Part shown: piece by piece, positions 24,689 through 34,251 of the stretch
Layout: the number at the start of each line of letters is the position of its first letter
Position numbering within the stretch: position 1 is the first letter of the stretch
NCBI GenBank assembly: GCA_018712275.1
Contig: DVHI01000061.1
Location: 1-51,371 of the forward strand
From: Candidatus Coprenecus avistercoris
Lineage (GTDB): Bacteria > Bacteroidota > Bacteroidia > Bacteroidales > UBA932
Length of the DNA: 51,371 nucleotides
Direction of reading: 5' to 3'
Position numbers and translations under genes: made by a program
The notes under the pieces: model-generated
What the model was told of the DNA's origin: nothing
What the model saw: only the letters and a program-made list of their open reading frames with translations
The model's database searches: none

Positions 24689-25004
24689 TATCGGGGAACA
24701 CCTCGCCGTCTATCTCGGCTGAATCATCAACTCCGTCGTCGAAGAGATCTTCCTCCGCCTTCTTATAGTCATCTATGTCCACGTCTATCTTCACCAGGTA
24801 CACTGCGTCGGGTATATCCACCTCCACGGCGTAGAAGCATGATCCGTCGGGCTTGTCCACCTTGAAGAGGTCTCCCATGTAGTCCGCGTAGCCTCTCGGA
24901 TATTTCTCCTTGAAAGCAGCCTGGAGCTCGGGAGACATGTTGTCATAACTGATAACTGCCCTCTTCTTGGGACGGGCCGAAGATGATTTCACTTTCTGTT
25001 CCAT
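24642..25004 (-). CDS. small acidic conserved-looking protein of unknown function
   Basis: A 120-residue protein starting MEQKVKSSSARPKKRAV. It has a basic N-terminal tail, a compact middle (about 20-75, with SPELQAAFKEKYPRGYADYMGDLFKVDKPDG and FYAVEVDIPDAVYLVKIDVD), and a strongly acidic C-terminus. An in-frame ATG at the complement of 25037 would add 11 residues. It lies between ygiQ and the ClC gene on the same strand and is probably part of that transcript. I do not recognise a named family. The charge pattern suggests a nucleic-acid- or protein-binding accessory protein, which is a guess. Confidence 0.7.
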   Translation of the reverse strand: MEQKVKSSSARPKKRAVISYDNMSPELQAAFKEKYPRGYADYMGDLFKVDKPDGSCFYAVEVDIPDAVYLVKIDVDIDDYKKAEEDLFDDGVDDSAEIDGEVFPDNGDEIQGGEDDQMED

Positions 25005-25037
25005 ATCTATTTTTTCTCTTTTCAAAAACGGCTGCAA

Positions 25038-26771
25038 TTATAGTGTATTTTTTCTAAAAAAAAGAGATTTTTGGATTTTCTTTCCCTGGATGCTCCTCTC
25101 GACGAAAACCGGCCGCCGGGACAAGTCCTTTCCTGTATAGAACATCACCGAGGAGGCGGTCATGGGCGTAGGGGTGAAATCCTGCACCTGTTCCAGCTGT
25201 ATACCCCTGAGTTCTTTATTCTTAGCCAGAGCCTTCATGTCCTGTAGGGTGCATCCGGGATGCGAGGATATGAAATAAGGTACTATCCGGTAGGGCAGCC
25301 GCTCCCCGGCCGCAATCCTCGAGAACTCCCGCCTCAGCACGGAGAAAAGGGCGAACGGCGGCTTGGACATCAGCCTCAGCACATGGTCCTCCGTATGTTC
25401 AGGGGCCACCTTGAACCACCCGGAGGTGTGGTTGGTCACCACCTCCCTCAGGTATTTCTCCGAATACTCGTCGAGGAAGCCGTCCTTGTCCAGGAATAGG
25501 TCGTAGCGTATGCCGCTGCCTATAAATGCCTTCCTCACCCCCGGAACGGCCGTAATCCGGCTGTAAAGTTCCAGCAGCGCCCTGTGCGAATGTTCCATGT
25601 TCGGGCAGCGCGAGGGAAATAGGCACGAAGGCCGGCTGCAGCGGGCACAGCGCGAGGCGTCCCTTCCGCGGAGACCGTACATATTAGCGGTGGGCGCCCC
25701 CACATCGGAGATTATTCCCTTAAAATGCGGCATGGCTGTCAGACGCTCCACCTCCCGGACGATGGACTCAGGACTGCGACTGCGGATAAATTTCCCCTGA
25801 TGGGCGGCAATGGTGCAGAAGGAGCAGCCTCCGAAGCATCCGCGGTGAATCGTCAGGGAGTTCTTGATCATCTCCCAGGCCGGAATGTCCTTCCCCCGGT
25901 AGCGGGGATGCGGCTGCTTGGTGAAGGGCAGGGCGTAATACGAATCAAGTTCTTCCGTCGTTTCCGGGGGAAATGGCGGATTGACCTGCACATATCCTCC
26001 CGGATAGGGTTCAATGAAGGTGGCGGCATGCAGGCGGTTGGCCTCCCGCTCCTCCACATTGAAATCCTCGATAAATGCGTCCTTGTAGCGGCATACCCGC
26101 TCATAGCCGTGCAGCAGGAGCGTCCCCTCCCCGGCCCGGGGACATGGTCCCTCAGCGAAAAATGCGGTCTGCGGGATGTCTCTCAGGTCCTCCCCGGCGG
26201 CAATGGCCCGGGCGGCGGCCACCACCGGCCTCTCCCCCATCCCGTAAATCAGCAGGTCTGCCCCGCTGTCCACCAGTACCGAGGGGAAAAGACGGTCAGC
26301 CCAGTAATCATAATGTGTCAGGCGGCGCAGGGAGGCCTCGATGCCTCCGATGACCACGGGCACATCGGGATACAGACGCTTCAATATCCGCGTATATACG
26401 GTCACTGCATAATCCGGTCTGTGTCCGGCCTGGCCTCCGGGAGTGTAGGCATCATTGCTGCGGAGACGCTTGGCGGCAGTGTAATGGTTGACCATGGAAT
26501 CCATGGCCCCGGAGTTGACCCCGAAGAACAGGCGCGGGACCCCTAATTTCCGGAAGTCCCGCAGGTCGTCCTGCCAGTTGGGCTGGGGCACTACGGCCAC
26601 TCTCCAGCCTTCCCGCTGCAGGACGCGGGCTATCATCGCCGTCCCCGACGAAGGGTGGTCGATGAAGGCGTCGCCTGAAAAAAGTATGATGTCGATGTAG
26701 TCCCACCCGAGTCTCTCCACCTCCTTGACAGAGGTGGGAAACATATAGGCGGACTGTGTCTGCTCCGTCAT
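25038..26771 (-). CDS. YgiQ family radical SAM protein
   Basis: A 577-residue radical SAM protein of the YgiQ family. The N-terminal domain (MFPTSVKEVERLGWDYIDIILFSGDAFIDHPS) is family-specific. The radical SAM CxxxCxxC motif is Cys312, Cys316 and Cys319 in GCFGGCSFCTIAAHQG. A further cysteine-rich segment (CARCSRPSCLFPSRC) may hold another cluster. The biochemical role is unknown. It precedes argS by strand order (3-base gap to argS's end). Radical SAM enzymes of this kind release 5'-deoxyadenosine, which the operon at 420-4277 could recycle. Confidence 0.92.
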   Translation of the reverse strand: MTEQTQSAYMFPTSVKEVERLGWDYIDIILFSGDAFIDHPSSGTAMIARVLQREGWRVAVVPQPNWQDDLRDFRKLGVPRLFFGVNSGAMDSMVNHYTAAKRLRSNDAYTPGGQAGHRPDYAVTVYTRILKRLYPDVPVVIGGIEASLRRLTHYDYWADRLFPSVLVDSGADLLIYGMGERPVVAAARAIAAGEDLRDIPQTAFFAEGPCPRAGEGTLLLHGYERVCRYKDAFIEDFNVEEREANRLHAATFIEPYPGGYVQVNPPFPPETTEELDSYYALPFTKQPHPRYRGKDIPAWEMIKNSLTIHRGCFGGCSFCTIAAHQGKFIRSRSPESIVREVERLTAMPHFKGIISDVGAPTANMYGLRGRDASRCARCSRPSCLFPSRCPNMEHSHRALLELYSRITAVPGVRKAFIGSGIRYDLFLDKDGFLDEYSEKYLREVVTNHTSGWFKVAPEHTEDHVLRLMSKPPFALFSVLRREFSRIAAGERLPYRIVPYFISSHPGCTLQDMKALAKNKELRGIQLEQVQDFTPTPMTASSVMFYTGKDLSRRPVFVERSIQGKKIQKSLFFRKNTL

Positions 26772-26774
26772 GGC

Positions 26775-28556
26775 CTACATCCTCTCGGGCAGACGGATTC
26801 CGAGGATATCCATGGCCTTGACCAGCACGGACGCGATGGTGCCTATCAGCATAAGTCTGGTATCGCGCAAAGCGGCATCCTCTTCCTTGAGAATCGATAC
26901 GTCGTGATAGTACTGGTTGAATTCCTTGGCCAGGTCGTAGGCGTAGTTGGCGATGAGGGCCGGGGACAGGGCGGCTCCCGCCTCAGCCACCTTCTGGGGA
27001 TATTGGTTGAGCAGCTTGATGATGCTGATCTCCTTGTCGTTGAAGGCAGCGTTCTCAGCCAGCGCCGGGGTATATCCGGCCTCTGCGGCCTTGCGCAGGA
27101 TGGAACGGATACGGGCGTGGGTGTACTGGATGAAGGGGCCGGTGTTGCCGTTGAAGTCTATGGACTCCTTCGGGTCGAAGAGCATGGTCTTCTTGGGGTC
27201 CACCTTGATGATGAAGTACTTCAGGGCGCCGAGGCTGAGTGTGCGGAAGAGCTCTTCCTGCTCCTCCCCGCTCATATCGGCCAGCTTGCCGAGCTCCAGC
27301 GAAGTCTCCCTGGCGGTGTTGTACATCTTCTCCAGCAGATCGTCGGCATCGACTACCGTACCCTCGCGGGACTTCATCTTGCCCTCAGGCAGCTCCACCA
27401 TACCGTAGGAGAGGTGGTAGATGCTGTCGGCCCAGGCGAAGCCCAGTTTCTTGAGTATGAGCTTGAGCACCTGGAAGTGGTAGTTCTGCTCGTTGCCCAC
27501 CACGTAGACGTGCTCGTCCAGACTGTATTCGGTAAATCTCTCGACGGCAGTGCCCAGGTCCTGGGTGATGTACACCGAGGTGCCGTCCTTTCTCAGGAGC
27601 AGCTTGCGGTCCAGCCCGTCGGCGGTCAGGTCGCACCACACGGAGCCGTCCTCCATCCGCTCGAAGACGCCCTTGCGCAGTCCCTCCTCCACCAGCGACT
27701 TGCCGTGCAGGTAGGTCTGGGACTCGTAGTAAATCCGGTCGAAGCCCACTCCGAGAGCCGCGTAGGTCTCGTCGAAGCCGGCATAGACCCAGGAGTTCAT
27801 CATCTTCCAGAGTTCCACTGTCTCAGGGTCGCCCTGCTCCCATTTCACGAGCATCTGACGGGCCTCCTGCAGGATGGGAGCCTTTTCCTCAGCCTCCTCC
27901 TTGCTCATGCCCTGAGCCTCGAGCTGTGCCACCTCGGCCTTGTAGAGGTCGTTGAACTTCACGTAGAAGTCTCCTACCAGATGGTCGCCCTTCTTGCCGG
28001 AGGACTCCGGAGTCACGCCGTTGCCGGCTTTCTTCCATGCGACCATGGACTTGCAGATGTGGATACCGCGGTCATTGACGATATTGGTCTTGATGACCTT
28101 GTGACCGTTCTCCTCCAGCAGCCTGGATACGGACCAGCCCAGCAGGATGTTGCGGATGTGACCCAGGTGCAGGGGTTTGTTGGTGTTGGGAGAGGAGTAC
28201 TCGACCATCACGGTCTTTCCGGTGGAGGGCAGATGTCCGAAGCTGCCGTCAGCGGCGATGGAGCCGTAGACCTCCTTCCAGAAGGAGGGTGCGAACTTGA
28301 TATTGAGGAAACCCTTCACCACATTGAAGTTCTCTATCTCGGGTGTATTGGCCTTCAGCCACTCCCCTATCTCCTGGCCCGTGGCCTCGGGAGACTTGCG
28401 GGATGTCCTGAGCAGGGGGAAGGTGACGAGGGTCGCATCGCCCTCGAACTCTTTTCTGGTCGCCTGGACCTGTATGGGCAAATTAACGCCAGAAGCCCCG
28501 TAAAGGGCTTCCAGCGCATATTTTACCTTGTCTTGAATAAACTGTTCCTGATTCAT
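26775..28556 (-). CDS. argS: arginine-tRNA ligase
   Basis: A 593-residue class I aminoacyl-tRNA synthetase that charges tRNA-Arg. It has the N-terminal Add1 domain (1-100), the HIGH-equivalent HLGH at 130-133 in SSPNTNKPLHLGHIRN, an IVNDRG block, an altered KMSKS-type loop (EGKMKSREGTVV) as is usual for ArgRS, and the helical DALR anticodon-binding C-terminus. Essential housekeeping gene. It lies between the M3 peptidase and ygiQ genes in the long minus-strand run. Confidence 0.97.
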   Translation of the reverse strand: MNQEQFIQDKVKYALEALYGASGVNLPIQVQATRKEFEGDATLVTFPLLRTSRKSPEATGQEIGEWLKANTPEIENFNVVKGFLNIKFAPSFWKEVYGSIAADGSFGHLPSTGKTVMVEYSSPNTNKPLHLGHIRNILLGWSVSRLLEENGHKVIKTNIVNDRGIHICKSMVAWKKAGNGVTPESSGKKGDHLVGDFYVKFNDLYKAEVAQLEAQGMSKEEAEEKAPILQEARQMLVKWEQGDPETVELWKMMNSWVYAGFDETYAALGVGFDRIYYESQTYLHGKSLVEEGLRKGVFERMEDGSVWCDLTADGLDRKLLLRKDGTSVYITQDLGTAVERFTEYSLDEHVYVVGNEQNYHFQVLKLILKKLGFAWADSIYHLSYGMVELPEGKMKSREGTVVDADDLLEKMYNTARETSLELGKLADMSGEEQEELFRTLSLGALKYFIIKVDPKKTMLFDPKESIDFNGNTGPFIQYTHARIRSILRKAAEAGYTPALAENAAFNDKEISIIKLLNQYPQKVAEAGAALSPALIANYAYDLAKEFNQYYHDVSILKEEDAALRDTRLMLIGTIASVLVKAMDILGIRLPERM

Positions 28557-28576
28557 ATAAGGTTTGAGTGTAGATA

Positions 28577-30679
28577 CTATTTGAGGCCTCTGTTGGCGAG
28601 GAGGGGATCGATGCCGGGCTCCTTGCCGCGGAAGTTGACGTAGAGGGTCATGGCGTCGTCCTCACCGCCGCGCTCGAGGACTTCCTCGCGGAACTTGCGG
28701 GCCACCTCCTGGTTGAAGATGTCACCGGTCTCCTTGAATGCCTCGTAGGCGTCAGCGTCCAGAACCTCTGCCCAGATGTAGCTGTAGTAGCCTACTGTAT
28801 ATCCGCCGCCGAACACGTGGGTGAAGTAGGTCGAGCGGTAGCGGGGAGGAATCTGGGAGAGCAGACCGCGGTCACCGAGAACTTTAGCCTCGAACTTGTT
28901 GACATCCAGGTCGGCGGGAATCTCATCCATGATGAAGTAGTCCATATCGAGCAGGGAGGCTGCCAGATACTCGGTAGTGGCGAAGCCCTGGCCGTACTTG
29001 CCTGACTTGTCGAGCTTGTCCACCAGTTCCTGAGGGATGACCTCACCGGTCTCGTAGTGCTTTGCATATACTTTCAGCACCTCGGGCTCGAATGCCCAGT
29101 GCTCGTTGATCTGCGAGGGCAGCTCCACGAAGTCGCGGGTCATGGAGGCATTGCCCTGATATCTCACATCCTGGAGCAGGGACTGCAGGGCATGTCCGAA
29201 CTCGTGGAAGTATGTCTCTGTCTCGTCGGGAGTCAGGAGGGCAGGAGCGTCACCGGTTCCGCGGGTGAAGTTACCGCAGATGGTCACGATGGGGATAACC
29301 CTCTCGCCGTCCTTGTAGTACTGCTCGCGGTAGCCGCCGCACCATGCGCCGCCTCTCTTGAAGCCGGGACGTGCGAACATATCCATGAAGATGATGCCGA
29401 GGGTGGAGCCGTCAGCGTCCTTGCACTCGAAGGCCAGTGCCTCGGGATGGGGCACGGGTACATTGTGGAGCTGGGTGAAGGTAATGCCGTACAGACGGTT
29501 GGCTACGTAGAAGATACCTTCGCGCACATTGTCAAACTGAAAGTAAGGCTTCAACTCGTCCTCGGAGAGGTTGAACTTCTCGGCCTTGGCCTTCTCGAAG
29601 TAGTATCTCCAGTCGGCGGCTGTCAGTTCACCGTTGACTCCCTGGGCCTTGGCGATGGGATACATGTCGGCAAGCTCACGCCTGGCGGACTTGAGAGCGG
29701 GCTTCCAGAGCTGGTCGAGGAGGTTGTATACGGCCTCGGGGGTCTTGGCCATGCGGTCCTCGAGAACGAACTCGGCATAGTTGTCATAGCCCATGATCTT
29801 GGCCTTCTGGTTATAGAGGTTCACCATCTCCACGATGATGGCCTTGTTGTCATTGGCGTCATCGTTGTTGCCGCGGTTCAGATAACCGTTGAGCAGCTTG
29901 GTGCGGAGCTCGCGGTTGTCGTCGAACTGGAGGAAGGGCATTACGCTGGCGTTGTCCAGACCGAACACCCACATACCGCCCATGCCTTTCTCCTCAGCAC
30001 GCTGGGCAGCAGCGTCGATGGCTGCCTGGGGCAGTCCGGCGAGGTCGGCCTCGTCATCCACCACGAGGGTGAAGGCAGCTGTCTCCTTCAGCACGTTCTG
30101 CTCGAACTTGAGCTGCAGCTCGGAGATGCGGGAGTTGATCTTCTTGAGCTCTTCCTTCTTGTCTGCGGGAAGAGTGGCTCCGGCCCTCTCATATCCTTTG
30201 TATGTCTCGGTGAGAAGTCTCATCTGGTCGGGCTCGAGATTGAGGTTCTCGCGGTTGTCATAGACGGCCTTGACCCTCTCGTAGAGTTTCTCGTTGAGGG
30301 AAATCTCGTTGAAGTGGGCGCTTACCACGGGAGCCAGTTCAGTCTCGATGGCCATCAGCTCGGGGGTGGAGTTGATGGATGTCTCGCTGCCGAAGACGGA
30401 GTATACACGGCTGAAAAGACCGCCGGCGTTGTCCAGGGCTACGATGGTATTCTCGAAATCGGGAGCTGCGGGATTGTTGACGATAGCGTCTATCTCCTTG
30501 TTGTGCTCCTCGATGGCTGCCAGAACGGCAGGCTTGTAATCATCTATCTGCACTTCTTCGAAAGGAGGGATGCCGAAGGGGGCATCCCACTCCTCGAGAA
30601 GAGGATTTTTCCGATTGTCACATGATGTCATCATAAGTGCAAGTGTCAGGATTGCTGTGGAAAATAAAATTTTTTTCAT
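28577..30679 (-). CDS. M3 family dipeptidyl carboxypeptidase (Dcp-like) lipoprotein
   Basis: A 700-residue zinc metallopeptidase of family M3. The signal peptide ends in the lipobox MMTSC near residue 20, so the enzyme is probably lipid-anchored in the periplasm or on the surface. The active site HEFGH is at residues 492-496. The N-terminal helical domain and GGAWCGGYREQYY, plus the C-terminal YTVGYYSYIWAEVLDADAYEAF, match Dcp. It cuts C-terminal dipeptides from peptides. Peptide use fits the amino-acid fermentation operon at 4462-9539, though the two are far apart. Confidence 0.94.
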   Translation of the reverse strand: MKKILFSTAILTLALMMTSCDNRKNPLLEEWDAPFGIPPFEEVQIDDYKPAVLAAIEEHNKEIDAIVNNPAAPDFENTIVALDNAGGLFSRVYSVFGSETSINSTPELMAIETELAPVVSAHFNEISLNEKLYERVKAVYDNRENLNLEPDQMRLLTETYKGYERAGATLPADKKEELKKINSRISELQLKFEQNVLKETAAFTLVVDDEADLAGLPQAAIDAAAQRAEEKGMGGMWVFGLDNASVMPFLQFDDNRELRTKLLNGYLNRGNNDDANDNKAIIVEMVNLYNQKAKIMGYDNYAEFVLEDRMAKTPEAVYNLLDQLWKPALKSARRELADMYPIAKAQGVNGELTAADWRYYFEKAKAEKFNLSEDELKPYFQFDNVREGIFYVANRLYGITFTQLHNVPVPHPEALAFECKDADGSTLGIIFMDMFARPGFKRGGAWCGGYREQYYKDGERVIPIVTICGNFTRGTGDAPALLTPDETETYFHEFGHALQSLLQDVRYQGNASMTRDFVELPSQINEHWAFEPEVLKVYAKHYETGEVIPQELVDKLDKSGKYGQGFATTEYLAASLLDMDYFIMDEIPADLDVNKFEAKVLGDRGLLSQIPPRYRSTYFTHVFGGGYTVGYYSYIWAEVLDADAYEAFKETGDIFNQEVARKFREEVLERGGEDDAMTLYVNFRGKEPGIDPLLANRGLK

Positions 30680-30712
30680 ATAAGGTTGGATTATAAGGTT
30701 GTCTGTCTTTGT

Positions 30713-31573
30713 CTATCCGAGGTAACTCTTCAGGAGCTTGCTGCGGTTGCTGTGCCTGAGACGGCGTATGGCCTTCTCCTTTATCTGGCGGACCCTCTCG
30801 CGGGTGAGGCCGAACTTCTCGCCTATCTCCTCGAGGGTCATTTCCTGGGTACCGATACCGAAGAAGTCCTTGACGATATCCCTCTCCCTCTCTGTGAGGG
30901 TGGACAGGGCGCGCTCGATTTCCTTGTTCAGGGACTCGTTTACCAGACCGCGGTCGGCGTTGGGCGAGTCATTGTTGACCAGCACGTCCAGCAGGCTGTT
31001 GTCCTCTCCGTCCACGAAAGGAGCGTCTACGGAAACGTGACGGCCGGATACGCGGAGGGTGTCGGCGATCTTGTCGCGGGGAATGTCGAGAATCTCCGCC
31101 AGTTCGTCGGGCGAGGGCATGCGCTCGTTGTCCTGTTCGAACTTCTGGAGAGCCTTGTTGATCTTGTTAAGGGAACCCACCTGGTTCAGAGGCAGACGGA
31201 CGATCCTGGACTGCTCGGCCAGAGCCTGGAGTATCGACTGGCGTATCCACCACACCGCGTAGGATATGAACTTGAAGCCGCGGGTCTCGTCGAACTTCTC
31301 GGCGGCCTTGATAAGGCCCAGGTTGCCCTCGTTGATCAGGTCGGGAAGGCTCAGTCCCTGATTCTGGTACTGTTTCGCAACAGAAACGACGAAGCGGAGA
31401 TTGGCCTTCGTCAGCTTCTCGAGGGCCGCCTGGTCCCCTTTGCGTATTCTCTGTGCCAATTCCACTTCCTCATCCACCCCGATGAGCTCCTCCCTGCCGA
31501 TCTCCTGGAGATACTTGTCCAGAGAGGCGCTCTCGCGGTTGGTGATTGATTTTGTAATCTTAAGTTGTCTCAT
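30713..31573 (-). CDS. rpoD: primary sigma factor RpoD (Bacteroidota short form)
   Basis: A 286-residue sigma-70 factor. Regions 1.2 (LDKYLQEIG), 2 ([57 protein letters not shown]), 3 and 4 ([29 protein letters not shown]) are all present. The large acidic region 1.1 of Proteobacteria is missing, as is typical of the Bacteroidota housekeeping sigma factor, which recognises TTTG/TAnnTTTG promoters such as those in this window. It lies 8 bases after the HtrA gene and upstream of the M3 peptidase gene. Confidence 0.97.
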   Translation of the reverse strand: MRQLKITKSITNRESASLDKYLQEIGREELIGVDEEVELAQRIRKGDQAALEKLTKANLRFVVSVAKQYQNQGLSLPDLINEGNLGLIKAAEKFDETRGFKFISYAVWWIRQSILQALAEQSRIVRLPLNQVGSLNKINKALQKFEQDNERMPSPDELAEILDIPRDKIADTLRVSGRHVSVDAPFVDGEDNSLLDVLVNNDSPNADRGLVNESLNKEIERALSTLTERERDIVKDFFGIGTQEMTLEEIGEKFGLTRERVRQIKEKAIRRLRHSNRSKLLKSYLG

Positions 31574-31581
31574 TATCTCTA

Positions 31582-33018
31582 TTATAAACCTATTCCGTAG
31601 TAATAGAGGTTGCCGGACGGATCGAAGCCCTCGATGAGCAGGGACCTGCGGGCCTTCTTGACCTCGGCGGCCACGTCCTGGGGCGATGAGACGGGATTAT
31701 TATTGATATAAGTGATAATGAATCCTGCCTTGATGCCCGCGTCACGGACCTTGCCCTTGTCCACGGAAGCCACTTTCACACCTGCCTTCAGCCCGAGCTT
31801 CTCAAGTTCCTCCCTGGGTGCGGGGACAAGCTGCGCTCCGAAGAGATTGACATTGCCCTGCTGGTTGTAGGCGTTCATCTCCTGAGTATCCTTGCCTATC
31901 AAAGTCACTTTGAGTTTCAAGACTTTGCCGTCACGGGATATCTCCAGCTCGACCTTGTCGCCGGGACTGTGCTGGTTGATTATCTCCTGCACTGCCGTAC
32001 CCTTGGCCACTGCCGTTCCGTCTATGGACAGAAGGATGTCTCCCTTCTTTACACCTGCCGCCTCAGCGGCACCGCCCTTGACTACCTCAGCTATATATAC
32101 GCCGTCTGAGGTAGAAAGTTTCATTTCTTCCTTCAAATCCTCGGAATTATTGAGCATGGATATACCCAGCATGGCCCTCTGGACCGAACCGTACTCGCGG
32201 AAGTCGGCTGCGATTTTCTTCACCATATTGACAGGGATAGCGAACGAATAGCCTGCGTATGAGCCTGTCTGGGAGATGATTGCGGTATTGATACCGACGA
32301 GCTCGCCCTTGATGTTGACCAGGGCTCCGCCACTGTTGCCGGGGTTGACAGCCGCGTCAGTCTGGATAAAGGATTCTATCTTGAACTCACCGGAATAATT
32401 GGGCATCGAGCGGCCCTTGGCACTTACGATACCGGCGGTGATGGTCGAGGTCAGACCGTAAGGGCTGCCGATAGCCAGTACCCACTCCCCGAGACGGAGC
32501 TCGTCGGAATCACCCATCGGGATGGTGGGCAGCCCCTTGGCGTCCACTTTCAGAAGAGCCACGTCGGTAGCCGGGTCGGTGCCTACGATGTCGGCCTTGA
32601 ATGTCTTGTTGTCACCTACCGTCACCTCTATCTCGGTGGCGCCGGCGACCACATGGTTGTTGGTCACTATGAAACCGTCCTCGGAGATGATGACGCCCGA
32701 ACCGGTGCCTACCTGCTCACGCGGTATGGAATTGCCGAATCCGAAGAAGTACTCGAACAGCGACGAGGGGCCCTGGGGCTGCTCGCTCCGCTTGACGACC
32801 TTCACAAAAACCACTGCCTTCACAGATGTCTCGGCGGCGTATGTGAAATCGGGGTACTCGCCTGTGATGCTCACATTGCGCACTACCGCACCGGAATCCG
32901 GATCCTGATATACATAAGTCTGATTGTCCCCGCCGGAGGTCAGTCTGACGGTGAGGTATCCGGCCAGACCGCCCGCCAGGACGGCAGCCAGAACTATTAG
33001 CCAATTTTTCTTTCTCAT
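31582..33018 (-). CDS. degP: Do/HtrA family serine endopeptidase (DegP-like)
   Basis: A 478-residue periplasmic protease-chaperone. An N-terminal hydrophobic segment (residues 6-24) is a signal or anchor. The catalytic triad is His122 in VTNNHVV, Asp152 in ATDVALLK and Ser229 in NPGNSGGAL. Two PDZ domains follow (about 290-380 and 390-470, with [25 protein letters not shown]). It removes misfolded envelope proteins. It heads the minus-strand run that includes rpoD and faces dnaN divergently. Confidence 0.95.
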   Translation of the reverse strand: MRKKNWLIVLAAVLAGGLAGYLTVRLTSGGDNQTYVYQDPDSGAVVRNVSITGEYPDFTYAAETSVKAVVFVKVVKRSEQPQGPSSLFEYFFGFGNSIPREQVGTGSGVIISEDGFIVTNNHVVAGATEIEVTVGDNKTFKADIVGTDPATDVALLKVDAKGLPTIPMGDSDELRLGEWVLAIGSPYGLTSTITAGIVSAKGRSMPNYSGEFKIESFIQTDAAVNPGNSGGALVNIKGELVGINTAIISQTGSYAGYSFAIPVNMVKKIAADFREYGSVQRAMLGISMLNNSEDLKEEMKLSTSDGVYIAEVVKGGAAEAAGVKKGDILLSIDGTAVAKGTAVQEIINQHSPGDKVELEISRDGKVLKLKVTLIGKDTQEMNAYNQQGNVNLFGAQLVPAPREELEKLGLKAGVKVASVDKGKVRDAGIKAGFIITYINNNPVSSPQDVAAEVKKARRSLLIEGFDPSGNLYYYGIGL

Positions 33019-33077
33019 AATCTGTCAATTTTTACATCTGTTGACAAAATAACTCAAAATATATGCCAAAATTTTTG

Positions 33078-33085
33078 TACATTTG
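33078..33085 (+). promoter_or_regulatory. Bacteroidota -7 box for dnaN
   Basis: TACATTTG matches TAnnTTTG, 26 bases before the dnaN ATG, in the 93-base divergent gap with the HtrA gene. Confidence 0.6.
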
Positions 33086-33111
33086 TCCCCTCAAAGTTAA
33101 AAAAACGAAAG

Positions 33112-34239
33112 ATGAACTTTATTGTATCGAGCACTGAACTTTTACGCGGGCTGCTCTCCGGACTGAGAGTGATCTCCAACAAGACTACTACCCCCATACT
33201 GGACAATTTCCTCTTCGTACTGAGGGGGAATTCCCTGGAAGTGACCGCCTCCGACTCCGAGACCACGCTGAGGACCGTCATCCCCGTGGACGAGGTCATG
33301 GAAGAGGGATCCGCCGCCGTACCGGCCAAGATACTCACTGACTCCCTCAAGGAGTTCCCGGACATGCCCATTGAGTTCAAGACACTCGAGGACAACAACA
33401 CCATGCAGATCAGCTGGGCCACAGGTGCGCAGAAGATACCGTTCTTCCCCGCGGACTACTACCCCGAGCTTCCCGCACTTGACGAAATGGCAGTCTCTGT
33501 CACCGTCCCCGCCGAGACCCTCTCCGCAGGACTGGGCTATACCCTCTACGCGACTGCCGACGAGGTGCTGCGCCCCGTGATGAACGGAGTGCTCTTCGAC
33601 CTTACCCCCGAATCGACATCACTCGTAGCATCCGATTCCCACAAGCTGGTATGCTACACCCGTACCGACATTCGCTCCGAGCAGAAGTCATCTTTCATAC
33701 TGCCCAAGAAGCCCGCTGCCATCCTCCGCGGCCTGCTCTCGAAGTCAGACAGCGACGTAAAGGTGACCTTCGACGGCAAGAACGCCCATTTCGATTTTGA
33801 CGGCTGCCTGCTCGTAGGCCGCCTGGTGGACGGGACCTATCCCGCCTACAGGACCGTGATTCCGAAGAACAACCAGAACAAGATGCTCATCAGCCGCACC
33901 ACCCTTCTCAACGCGGCCAAGCGCGTGTCCGTATGCTCGAACCAGGCTACCTCCAGCATGAAGTTCTCCCTGTCGTTCAACACACTGGTCATCTCGGCCC
34001 AGGACACCGGATTCTCCATCTCGGCACACGAGACCCTGCCGTGCCAGTACGACGGCGAGCCGATGGACATAGGCTTCAAGTCCACCTTCCTGATAGAGAT
34101 ACTCTCCAACCTGCCCTACGAGGAGATATGCTTCGAGCTGGCCGATCCGGCCCGCGCAGCCCTCATAGTGCCCGCCGAGGACCACAACCCGGACGAGGAC
34201 ATCTGCTCCCTGCTGATGCCCATCCGCATCCCCAACTAA
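33112..34239 (+). CDS. dnaN: DNA polymerase III beta subunit (sliding clamp)
   Basis: A 375-residue beta clamp with the three-fold repeat of clamp domains. Starts MNFIVSSTELLRGLLSGLRVISNKTTTPILDN, and contains VSVTVPAETLSAGLGYTLYATADEVLRPVMNGV and the C-terminal LMPIRIPN, the usual ending. The ring dimer tethers polymerases, including Pol V (umuDC in this window), to DNA. dnaA is not adjacent, so this does not mark the replication origin. The exonuclease gene begins 12 bases downstream. Confidence 0.97.
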   Translation: MNFIVSSTELLRGLLSGLRVISNKTTTPILDNFLFVLRGNSLEVTASDSETTLRTVIPVDEVMEEGSAAVPAKILTDSLKEFPDMPIEFKTLEDNNTMQISWATGAQKIPFFPADYYPELPALDEMAVSVTVPAETLSAGLGYTLYATADEVLRPVMNGVLFDLTPESTSLVASDSHKLVCYTRTDIRSEQKSSFILPKKPAAILRGLLSKSDSDVKVTFDGKNAHFDFDGCLLVGRLVDGTYPAYRTVIPKNNQNKMLISRTTLLNAAKRVSVCSNQATSSMKFSLSFNTLVISAQDTGFSISAHETLPCQYDGEPMDIGFKSTFLIEILSNLPYEEICFELADPARAALIVPAEDHNPDEDICSLLMPIRIPN

Positions 34240-34251
34240 CCCTCACGTAAA

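Noticed and set aside
26904..28643. 579-codon plus-strand open frame opposite argS
   Set aside because: It is the antisense of a full-length ArgRS with intact HLGH and DALR regions; its translation is low-complexity Leu/Val/Gly/His-rich and has no motifs.
29057..30625. 522-codon plus-strand open frame opposite the M3 peptidase
   Set aside because: The opposite strand has the HEFGH peptidase with signal peptide. High GC in third positions leaves the antisense frame open.
33112..34239. replication origin next to dnaN
   Set aside because: No dnaA gene or DnaA-box cluster was seen nearby; Bacteroidota dnaN is often away from the origin.
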